This document shows, one piece after another, positions 48,944 to 58,515 of a DNA stretch of 64,000 nucleotides (the stretch's first letter is position 1; each line of letters starts with the position of its first letter). The stretch is from positions 54,345 to 118,344 of the forward strand of contig JASANE010001521.1 in assembly GCA_030248225.1 (NCBI GenBank), written 5' to 3'. Below the pieces are notes generated by a model that ran no database searches, had not been told where the DNA came from, and saw only the letters and a program-made list of their open reading frames with translations. Position numbers and translations under genes: made by a program. The DNA is from Trileptium ribeirensis. Taxonomy: Eukaryota > Nematoda > Enoplea > Enoplida > Thoracostomopsidae.

Positions 48944-50246
48944 ATGGATGATCCAGCCGCGTCAAGACGACCTTCTGATGATACGACTCAGTGGTCTATG
49001 GGAATAGACACTATGAGTACGCCGTTACCGACTGCTACTGATGGTGGTACTACCTCAATGAGTGACGCTGCGTTGACCACGCTGGAAGCGACATTGCGGC
49101 GAATGGAAGTAAAGTTTATACGATTCTAATCGTAAATATGATGAGATAACTAATTTAGTACGCGATACTAATCATAAGTATGATGAAGTCACTGACTTGG
49201 TACGTGATAGTGTACGTGACTCTAGTCGTCAATATGATAAAATGATATTAGATTCCATAGAACGTGAACGCAGCTTCCAAAGCCTTATGGTGCGACAGAA
49301 TAGTGACCTACACGAACAAATGAATGAAATGCGGGGTAATTTGTACCAATTGCGACGTCTAATAAGTATGGATCCGGTAGTGACTACGACTTCTGATGTT
49401 GGAATAGACGATGCGGTTTATATGGATGCTACTGTGGTAGAAGTACACACTAGACCAAAAGCAAGATTTGATGTTGAGCCTACGGTTCCGTTATTGGATA
49501 CGATTAGGGCTGTGCCCCCACAAGTGGCTGTACCATTGTCTGCCGTGACAAGCTCGTATGACGCTACAACTGTCCCTAATAGGATTTCGTTAGCACCGGT
49601 TGTCGTGTCTACGAGCGTACATGTGTCAGACCCAATTATCTCGGTTCCAGCGTCGATGACCGTCGTTTCGGCCAGTGTTAAGACGGTACCAACTAGTACT
49701 ACTTCTGCTGCGTGTACACAGTGTTCGGGTACGCCTGTTGTTGCGTCTGAACCTGCGCCAGCGCATGTGACGGCGGCTGTTCCTGCAATGCCATCTATTG
49801 TAGTTAACGTGTCACCCCCGAAAGAACCCGTTAATATCGAAAGGTACGATGGTACAACGGATTTTGCCACGTACTTTCGCCGGCTAGAAACGGAATTCGA
49901 ATTAGCAGGTGTGGAAAAGTCAGACGATAAATTTCGTACATTGCGTAAGAAATTAACGGATGCATCTCGCAGTTTTATTGAGTTGTTAATGACTGGTCCA
50001 GAAGCACCAGAGACGTATGAAGACCTAGTGTACGAGTTGCACGAACGGTTTGCAGAATGTAGAGAATTCGTAGATGAAGTTCAGCTGTTCCAGCAAATGG
50101 GTCAAAAAAGTTCCGTAGCAGATTTAGCTGATGAGTTAGAATTGCAGTGGCGCAAGCGAATTGTTCCGTTGGAGCTTGGTGATAAGCACGCCAGCAATTT
50201 ATTGCGCAATACGTTTTTGCGGGGTATGCGACGTGGGTTACGTTAG
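48944..50246 (+). pseudogene. Gypsy gag, matrix/capsid part
   Basis: The ATG at 48944 (MDDPAASRRPSDD) starts a frame that shifts near 49120. The continuing frame has short coiled repeats (KYDEITNLVRDTN, KYDEVTDLVRDS), a Val/Thr/Pro-rich linker, and a capsid-like retrotransposon gag domain beginning NIERYDGTTDFATYFRRLE (about 49830) and including RTLRKKLTDASRSFIELL and VYELHERFAE. A TAG at 50244-50246 interrupts the frame, which stays open in the same phase directly after. Confidence 0.85.
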
Positions 50247-52307
50247 CGCCTGATACATGGCGATCAATGGTCCTTCTACGAGTTGAAACGTCGAGCGGTC
50301 CACCTTGAGCCCACAGAAAAATTATTATCGGGACCCGAGGACGATGGAACTTTGCCACGATCCACAAATAGATCGGTTCCTCAATGGACTTGGAGACCGA
50401 GCCGAAACGCTATTGCTAGTAATGGAACGATACCGCGAAGGAACGATGGTCGGCAGGCTCCAATGTGCATGAGTAGCGGAAACCAAAGCAATGACGTGAG
50501 AAATACCCGCGTTGTGGAACGAACTTCTGCGTCGTCAATTGTGTGTTATGACTGTGGTGCCACAGGGCATGTTCGTTCGCGATGTCCATATCGTGACGCA
50601 CGCGTTCGCCATCAGGAACATGGCGGGGCGAGAGAAGTTGCTTCTCGCTCGTCGCCGGCTCACCGTTCACCGAATGGCACCGAATCCAGACAGTCGTGGA
50701 AGTGTTTTCTGTGTGGTCACCCAGGTCATTTTGCTCGGGATTGTCGTCAGCGATCCGTAAACGTGGAGAGACAATTAACTGGTGATAACCGACGTCGTTC
50801 AGGATCCAAAGCAGTACAGTCAGTGGCTTTGGAAACCCTAGTTCGTCAGGTAAGCGATGCGCAACGTCGCATGGATGGGCGAATGAACGACATTATTTGT
50901 CATTTGAAGTCGGATGGAAAGGCGAATGGTTCTGAGTTATCGAGTCCGCCATCGCGAATCATGTCGCCCAAGAACCAATATCGTCAGGTAATCATGGAAA
51001 AAGTGCCTGAGTTAATTTATGAAGAAAATTCGGAACCCCGAAATGCTACGCAAGTCTCGGTAGCTCAGGTGGAAATGCTGGCGCGTCCCATTAGATCGAG
51101 TTTCTACGTTGATGTACAGATTGATTCGTACAAGTTACGTGGGTTAGTAGATACCGGAGCGCAAATGACACTCATGCTCCAAGCCGTCTATGAGGAAGGA
51201 TATACTCGATATAAGTTAAATTCCGATGTGGTCCAAGTGTTCGTTTTTGATGGTTACCCAGCTAGTAAAACCCTGGGATGGTTTGAGGCACTTGTGCATT
51301 TTGGGGAACAGTCCAGATATGTACAAATTCACGTCATACCGGACATGCCAGTCGCAATCGCCTTCGGTGATGACATGTTACGGAAATTCCAAACCGTAAT
51401 TGATTATCAGAAAATGCGAATTCTGGTTTGTGATAAACTTGTACGGTCTTGGTCTTTAGTCCAACGTAAAGAAACAACATCTGTGGAGACTGGTACCGGA
51501 AAAATAATCAAGTCCGGAAAACTGACGGAAGTTCCGGTAGGTGCTTTTCATGTATGTCGGATATCTGTGGATACCGAAATTCCACCGGAAAGTACAAAGT
51601 TGGTACCATGTAACATTAACACGACTAATTACAATGGGCAAAGTGTTATGGTGGAAACTGATGTGAATACTCGATTTGAGCGACCCACCTTTTGTCCCAA
51701 TGCTATTGTTGAGGTACAGGAAGGGATGGTGTGGGTACCGGTTACTAATTTGGAACAGCGATCATATAGGGTGAAAGTTGATGACGTGATGTCGCACATT
51801 ACTGAGATAGTCGATACCGTTGCTGTCACGTCGACGGAAAAACCAGCGATGACTGATGTCGATTATTCTAAGGCCGTTACCAATAAGATTGAGCTTAGAG
51901 CGAAGGAAGCTAAACGCTTGTATAGGGAATTAGCAGCGGAAATGACGCTAAACAAGGAAGCGGAATTACCAGAGGGTGTTTCTTTAAAGGAAGCTGTTGC
52001 TCCCAAGACCGAAGTTCGGATGGTAGCGAGGTTGTTGGAACGTAATAGCGATGTTTTCGGAAGCTCCACAACACCATTGAGTCGAACGCATGTTTTGCGA
52101 CATCCTATCGATACTGGAGATACCAAACCCATTCAACAACGAATGCGATGTGCACCTTACGTGCATCGGGAGGAAATCTCTAAACAAGTTCAGGATATGC
52201 TGGACGATGATGCAATTCAGCCATCGATGAGTCCTTGGGCATCTCCTGTTGTCCTTGTCAGGAAAAAACTGGAGACATGCGATTCTGTATCCATTATCGT
52301 ATGTTAA
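50247..52307 (+). pseudogene. Gypsy nucleocapsid, protease and RT start
   Basis: In frame with gag after the TAG. Two CCHC zinc knuckles lie at about 50548-50595 (CYDCGATGHVRSRC) and 50703-50745 (CFLCGHPGHFARDC). An aspartic protease follows with LRGLVDTGAQMTLM (about 51140), keeping the active Asp-Thr-Gly. Then comes a linker and the start of RT (TKPIQQRMRCAPYVHREEI, then SPWASPVVLVRKK near 52230). The frame is lost in a run of six A (about 52262-52267), where the next RT piece continues in another frame. Confidence 0.85.
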
Positions 52308-53239
52308 ACGATGTAACCAAGAAGGATAGTTTTCCCCTGCCACGAATTGACGATACGTTAAACGCCCTCAAAGGTGCGAACTATTTCATGACATTGGGTT
52401 TGAAATCAGGGTATAGGCAGGTAGAAATGGAACCAGAGGATGTCGAAAAGACCGATTTTATTTGCCATGAAGGGGTATTCGAATTCAAAGTAATGCCCTT
52501 TGGTTTAACCAACGCGCCTGCCACGTTTCAGAGGATGATGCAAATCGTTTTGTCAGGCTACCTTCTGGAATTTTGCCTGTGCTACATCGACCATGTCATC
52601 GTGTTCTCACCCCCGTTTGAAGAACACCTATGGGATATCCAATGTGTGTTTAATCGTCTACGTGATGTAGGTTTATCAATCAAGGGCAAGAAATGTCACT
52701 TCGTACGGCGAGAAGTGTTGTTCCTAGGTCATGTAATGTCGGAAAACGGAATTGCACCAGACCCAGCGAAAGTCCAAAAGATTTTGGAGTGTAAAAGACC
52801 ACAAAACGTTACGGAAGTACGTTCGTTTTTAGGGTTGACTGGTTATTATCGTCAATTCATCGAAGGTGATAGTTTCATCGCCGCTCCGTTGTACGCATTG
52901 ACAAAATGACCTAGTAAATTTAATTCGGTAGAATCTCGCTGGACGGAATAGCGCCAAATAGCCTTTGATAAACTCAAGGTTGCACTGACTACGGCGCCTA
53001 TCTTAGCGTATCCTAACCCAGTGAAACCATTTCGGTTGTACACCGACGCTAGTAACGAAGGTGTTGGGTTTATTTTGACCCAATGTGGCGAAGATGGAAA
53101 AGAACGAGTAATTCATTATGGAGGTAGGAAATTCCACGATGTTGAAACAAGGTATATCGTGACAGAAACAGAATGCTTGGCCGTAGTACGAACTAGGTGC
53201 AATTTCGGCCAAATTTATTGGGTAGTTTTACAACGATAG
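52235..53239 (+). pseudogene. Gypsy reverse transcriptase and RNase H start, catalytically altered
   Basis: RT motifs are in normal order: RMLNDVTKKDSFPLPRIDD, VMPFGLTNAPATFQRMM, LFLGHVMSENGIAPDPAKV and RSFLGLTGYYRQFI. Three conserved Asp positions are changed: CIHYR (His at 52292-52294), TLGLKSGY (Gly at 52397-52399) and YIDH (His at 52592-52594). A TGA (52907) and a TAG (52949) follow in the same frame. RNase H then begins PFRLYTDASNEGVGFIL (about 53025) with its first Asp kept, and TETECLAVV has the Glu. The frame shifts near 53200. Confidence 0.88.
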
Positions 53240-54786
53240 TAACGGATCATGCTCCTTTAGTACAAATCCTAATGAAAACTCGTTCTATCGATTTGTTAAC
53301 ACCACGGTTATTGCGTTTCGTAACGAGAATCCAAGAATTCGATTACGAAGTAGTGTACCAACCAGGCAGACAGCACCTTAATGCTGATGCAATGTCACGT
53401 CCGCCGATTTTGAAATCTACGCCGAATAGAGAATCAGATGGTAATTCGGAAAAAGATCAAAGACCGGATAAAGAATATCCTAATGAAGCGTTAGGGAAAC
53501 GAGAGACGAATCTCTTGACGATTGTGGGCGTAGTTACGCAAAGACCTAACACCGTGACTGACGAAAACGATGAGGCGAACGACCCACAACCTGGTACAAC
53601 TGAGATGCAGGTGGATGTTTCTCTAGTGGAACGGGATTTAAATGACTATTTTGCCATAGATCCGCCATGGGAAGCGGATGAAATCCGACGAGCCCAATCT
53701 TTGGATCCATTTACACGAGGAATGGTGCGTTTTCTTGAAGACCAAGAATTGGACCCTGAGTTAGCGGAGGATTTGCAAAGACAGATACTGTTGCAGAAAG
53801 ATCGTTTCCATGCCCGAAATGGTATCTTATATTATGTGAGTCGGAAACGTAGACCTGTCCGTGCAGAAGCATGTGAATTTCGTTTGGTACTACCGGAAGA
53901 ATTCCGAGTAGTTGTGATGGAACAAGCTCACACGACAAAATACGCAGGTCATCTGGGTTATAATCGAGCTTTATCGAAACTTCAACGGAAGTTTTATTGG
54001 GTCACTATGAAGAAAGACCTCGAAGCGTTTATTAACGCATGTGTTCCTTGTGCTCGATTTAAACCTGGTCCTTATCGTCGTGGACCGTTACAACCAATTC
54101 CTGCGATGGCACCATTTCATATGGTGGGCGTAGATGTGATAGGTCCATTACCCGTCACACGATCTGGAAACAAATACATTGTCAATTTTATAGACTATTT
54201 GACGAAGAGGCCAGCAACCTTTGCTACTCCTGACCAAACGGCTGAAACCATTGTCGATTTATTGCTAAACAAGATTGTGCCCAGACATGGTGTTCCACGT
54301 CTAATTTTGTCTCATCAAGGGCCCGCTTTTACGCCTGAATTGTTTACGTCTGAAGCAGCGAAATTAGGAAGCCGAACAGTGTTTGCTACACCGTATCATC
54401 ACCAGTGTAATGGTCTTGTGGAACGGTGGAACCAAACGTTAATGGCTATGATTAAGTCCCTCACCGAATTTGAGCGCGACAATTGGGACACTTATGTCGA
54501 AAGCGCACTGTTTGCGTATCGAACTACTGTCCATGTGTCAACGGGTCAAACTCCGTTCTTCCTGATGCATGGTCGTGATCCCGATTTACCTGGAGAAATC
54601 CCGTTGTTATCCACAAGGGAAGGCGGAAGTACCGACCAACATGTACAAAAACTGTTGGATACGTTGACTATCGCTTGGAAGGAAGCTAGTAAGAACGTAC
54701 GTTTGGCCCAGGACGTCTACAAGCGATATTTTGATCGGAGAGCACGCATTCGTGACTTTTTTCCAGGTGATGTGGTCTTGATGTGA
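53197..54786 (+). CDS. Gypsy RNase H end and integrase
   Basis: 529 open codons. It starts with the RNase H end (VTDHAPLV, GRQHLNADAMSRPP), followed by an acidic linker. The integrase zinc domain has HTTKYAGHLGYNRAL...CVPCARFK (about 53930-54060). The core has MVGVDVIGPLP (first Asp kept), LILSHQGPAFT (second Asp now His, 54313-54315) and CNGLVERWNQTL (Glu kept). It ends FFPGDVVLM at a TGA, after which the same frame stays open into the next feature. Loss of one of the three metal-binding acids should abolish integration. Confidence 0.88.
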   Translation: MQFRPNLLGSFTTIVTDHAPLVQILMKTRSIDLLTPRLLRFVTRIQEFDYEVVYQPGRQHLNADAMSRPPILKSTPNRESDGNSEKDQRPDKEYPNEALGKRETNLLTIVGVVTQRPNTVTDENDEANDPQPGTTEMQVDVSLVERDLNDYFAIDPPWEADEIRRAQSLDPFTRGMVRFLEDQELDPELAEDLQRQILLQKDRFHARNGILYYVSRKRRPVRAEACEFRLVLPEEFRVVVMEQAHTTKYAGHLGYNRALSKLQRKFYWVTMKKDLEAFINACVPCARFKPGPYRRGPLQPIPAMAPFHMVGVDVIGPLPVTRSGNKYIVNFIDYLTKRPATFATPDQTAETIVDLLLNKIVPRHGVPRLILSHQGPAFTPELFTSEAAKLGSRTVFATPYHHQCNGLVERWNQTLMAMIKSLTEFERDNWDTYVESALFAYRTTVHVSTGQTPFFLMHGRDPDLPGEIPLLSTREGGSTDQHVQKLLDTLTIAWKEASKNVRLAQDVYKRYFDRRARIRDFFPGDVVLM

Positions 54787-55209
54787 AGGCCGGAGAAAAT
54801 TGATTCTCGTAGGATCACCAACAAATTTCACCCAAATTTCGAGCGACTATATCGGGTAGTCCAAGTACAAGGTCCTAATTTGGAGGTAAAACGTTTAGGT
54901 GATGCGCGGCGCAAAAGTAAGACTTATAATAAAAGTCTGTTTAAACACTTTGGTGGTAAGCCGCGCGATTATTTGGAGTATGAGCAACGGTTACGCGCGA
55001 TCGAAATCGATAGCGAAGAAATTGATTGGTTCTGCGGCAAGTATGGCCAAAGCTATGAGGAGGACCTTCGAACATGTGAGGACGACGTTTATTGGATCGA
55101 ATGCTACTACTGCCTCGAATGGTATCACTTTCGATGTGTGGAATTCGAGAAGGAACCCGAAACGACATTGTGGTATTGCCCGGTGTGTGTGCGATGGTTG
55201 TGTACGTGA
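54787..55209 (+). CDS. Gypsy Pol C-terminus: GPY/F-like stretch plus PHD-finger-like module
   Basis: In frame with integrase after one TGA. The first part (FERLYRVVQVQGPNLEVKRL) fits the SH3-like end of Gypsy integrases. The last 60 residues look like a PHD finger: WFCGKY (first Cys 55033-55035; the second ligand, expected at 55042-55044, is Tyr), ECYYCLEWYHFRC (Cys-Cys-His-Cys) and WYCPVC (last Cys 55186-55188). PHD fingers read histone H3 tails; chromodomains occupy this place in chromoviruses. A role in targeting integration is inference. The stop is at 55207. Confidence 0.75.
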   Translation, partial: RPEKIDSRRITNKFHPNFERLYRVVQVQGPNLEVKRLGDARRKSKTYNKSLFKHFGGKPRDYLEYEQRLRAIEIDSEEIDWFCGKYGQSYEEDLRTCEDDVYWIECYYCLEWYHFRCVEFEKEPETTLWYCPVCVRWLCT

Positions 55210-55790
55210 ATGGGTAAATCGATGCTTTATTGTTGGAACTACTACTTCTCTCTTTTCTATTTTCCGCTATCGAAGGATGTGAATAATAAAAACATAGCGT
55301 GTTATTGGAGTAGCAATCAATTCGGTTGCTAAAAGCAATAATGGCTGCTATTGCTACAATTTTTGGTACGACTTGAGCAAGAATGCTAGTTCACACACGC
55401 CAGCTAGTGTTAGCAAAATCGTTAGCTCCTCGACAACATGGAGTGGGATTGACGCTGCGTAGTTTCGGTTGTGGTGGAGATATATAGCAGAGTATGCCCC
55501 TGAAAACCTTCTAATTTCATCGGAGTAATGGATAATTGAAGGTGTGCGCTACGTAGTTGGAGTACTAATTATGGCATTTGTCGACATGGTGGCTTCCCAA
55601 TGGTGTGCTCGACAAACTGTTATAAACAATATTACATTTTAGATTTTAGGTGGTCATCATATACAAACGGCTATCTAAACTACTGTACGTTGTATATAAT
55701 AAATAACAATAATAACAATTGTTGTATTTTGCGTTATTTAACGAACAATTGTACGTCTTCGACAATTACAACGTTGCCACAATTGTTGGA

Positions 55791-57431
55791 ATGACGGATT
55801 CGAATTGGGATAGCGAAAGCGAAGGTGGGTACTCAGAGGGTTCTGATTGGTTGTCCGACCTAGAGTCTGAACATGGGGATAACCCTCTTGAGCGTTTGAT
55901 TGACGGGGTAGATGAACAGTTAATTTGGTCATAGGGACAACAAGGACTATCTTGGAGGGATCGTAACCACTCCGTGTGGAAATTGTATGCGGGGACCAGT
56001 GATTCGAGGATGGTTGGTCGGGAGTGGATGCACCCCGCCAGTGTAGTTGTGGTAGACGCCCGTGACCAAATCGAATCAGCGATAGGAATTATCGAGCGCT
56101 CAGCCACCAATTTAACAGCATGCAATAGGGAGGATGTGGACATCAGCTATCAACAGCAACAACAATTTCAAAAGGCGTGAGAAAAATATCAAAACACACG
56201 AGAACATCACGACGACTACGAGAAAGCGACCAGTGAATCTACTGATAGTGATCGTGAAGCAAAACGACGAGAGCGAGGCAAATCACGTGTTTCTCCAAAT
56301 GTAGTGGTGCCACGACCACCACAGCGGCAAGAACTAATTTATTATACGGAGCAACAGTAAACGTCGACGGCGATCTTCGCGCCGTTTTTTGCGTTTACGT
56401 CAGCTGCATCAACTTTAACCATAGGTATCGAAGCACAGCAGAAATTGAACGAGGTGGAAATATTTGAGGAAGCATCGGTTGTTACGCCAATTAAAACAGT
56501 TCAAACGACGTCTGGTGAACAATGCACAACTGCGAAAGCTGTGGTAGAGCCGTCTATACAACCAGCACCAAGCGGTATCGATCAATTAGCGCTTCTTGGC
56601 GAACGACGAAACGCCATGGAAATGACTTCATTGCAGTTTAATGGTAATGACCTACGAACCGGTCGTGTTACACCGTTTGGTAGCCGATTGATTTACCATT
56701 ACTTTACGTTTTACCAAACTATGTCCAATGAACTGATGCCACCACGAATGAACATGTTGTATCACCATTTGCGCTATGAATTGCGACGCGAATTCAAACA
56801 GATTAGTGAACATGGACGTCGTGTTACCGAACGCGATTTAATTGACATCTTTTTCAAATGGGATGAGCGCGTCCGGAATATCATTTTCCAAAAACAATGG
56901 GACGTTACAGTTACACCTTAACTATACGATCTGTTCAGACGTCGATGGGCGTATGCAGTGCGTGGATTCGTTTACGAAATGCTGCGACGGCGCACTATCG
57001 CGATACAATATTTTCCACAGCTGCTCTTCATTGACTTTAGTCGAAGTAAATGGGAAAGTGACGTCCAACGAGATATGCGACGCTATGCCGATACGCGAAC
57101 AGGTGTTTCGAGCCAAGTAGCTCGCATTCGTGATCATGTTTTTCCAGATTCAGGTTATCAGCAATTGCGCGACGATCTGGACGAAATAGAATGTCATCTG
57201 CATAATCAGCAAATATCAGGAAACTTAATGGTAGAACGGCAAGAACAATTTCAACGACTGGTTAAACGAGCATCACGGGAAACATTACGACAATTCTCGA
57301 CTATGTTTCTACGTGAACTTCGTTGCATTACGCAACGGCACGATCAATTTAATGATATTCCAGGGTATCCCGTATCGTTACCCTTGGAGCGCGATCAGGC
57401 TACGTTTTTGCCGAAACTGCGTCCCGATTAG
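55791..57431 (+). pseudogene. Third ORF of the Gypsy element, unknown function, four stops in one frame
   Basis: From ATG 55791 a single frame runs 547 codons to 57431 with stops at 55932 (TAG), 56178 (TGA), 56358 (TAA) and 56919 (TAA) and no frameshift. The start is acidic (DSESEGGYSEGSDWLSDLES), the middle low-complexity, and the last 330 codons charged and helical (ELRREFKQISEHGRRVTERD, VARIRDHVFPDSGYQQLRDD). There is no signal peptide or membrane segment, so it is not an Env. No family was recognised. The long common frame says that it once coded for one protein. Confidence 0.65.
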
Positions 57432-57659
57432 AACAATTCGGCAACAATATTTACTGTCGTTAATCTTTTCGTCAATTGGGCGCAACGACTAAAACAATAA
57501 TAGTCATAACCTTAAAAAGTATTGGAATTAACCATATTAGTTCCCATGTTATGAATATTTTGTAATCGCGAACGTTTAACAATGTTGGTATGTTAAATTC
57601 ATCCCCAAATACAGTGCGAAATTGTGGTTCGATTCACAAACGGCCCAACAACATTTACG

Positions 57660-57950
57660 ATTATTGACATTTTGCCGAATAAACGCTGTAGAGTCCCGAT
57701 TAGGAACTCTTATAATTCTATTTACGATTCATGGGATATCAAGCAACCATGAACGATTAATTTTGCCTCGTCATGGTCGAATGCAACGATGGCAACAATT
57801 ATGGATATTGACATTATATGGAATAAACGTTGTGGAGTCCTGAATGGTAGGAACTCTTTTATTTGGTACTCTAACCAGGCAACAACAACTATGATTAACA
57901 ATTTTACGTTCAGCACTGCTGTGAGTCCTGGGTTACAGGAACTCTTCTGG
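57660..57950 (+). repeat. Three imperfect hairpin-bearing repeats before the 3' LTR
   Basis: GAGTCC...GGAACTC hairpins lie at 57691-57709, 57835-57856 and 57923-57944. The first two sit in a longer repeated context (ATTGACATT...GAATAAACG.TGT.GAGTCC, about 144 bp apart). Loop sequences differ while the stems stay pairable. Confidence 0.65.
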
Positions 57951-58515
57951 ACATTTTATATTTCTTCATAGCCGATACGGATAATGGTTAATTCTTCGCC
58001 TCGTCATGGATGGATGAACGAGGTATGCCCGTGATAACTACGTTGTACATCAACAGTGACAATTTATGGTTTGAGCCGCGTACCTGACGAATTGAGCTTG
58101 TCTCGTTAAATACCGATAAATTGGGGGAATCCGTTGTTTATGTAACTTCTTTTCAGCGTAATTTGTGTTATTAACGTGTTATGTGGTGCCTTAAAAGAAT
58201 TCCATATTATTTTTCATTCATAAAATAAAAATAATTTCATAAAATTTAAATAATTATAAAATCCAAAAACAATAAAAATTTATAAAACTCCAAAAAATTT
58301 ATTTTATTTTTATTTTCACTTATTTTTATTTTGGTATGATTCTTGTCATTCTATTTTGCTCATAATAATTATACGCGTACTGTTGAATTATCGTTGGGTT
58401 TCCAAATAATTGGAGCTTTCATTTATATATTTCATATTAATTGTTATTATTATTTGTTATTACTTGTTTTCAGGTTGTTACCCATGCCGGGACGGCATGG
58501 GCTTACTATGGGGGG

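Noticed and set aside
50244..56921. Stop codon reassignment or programmed read-through as the reason for in-frame stops in the Gypsy element
   Set aside because: All three stop codons occur, host genes use TAA normally, and catalytic residues are lost too, so ordinary decay is simpler.
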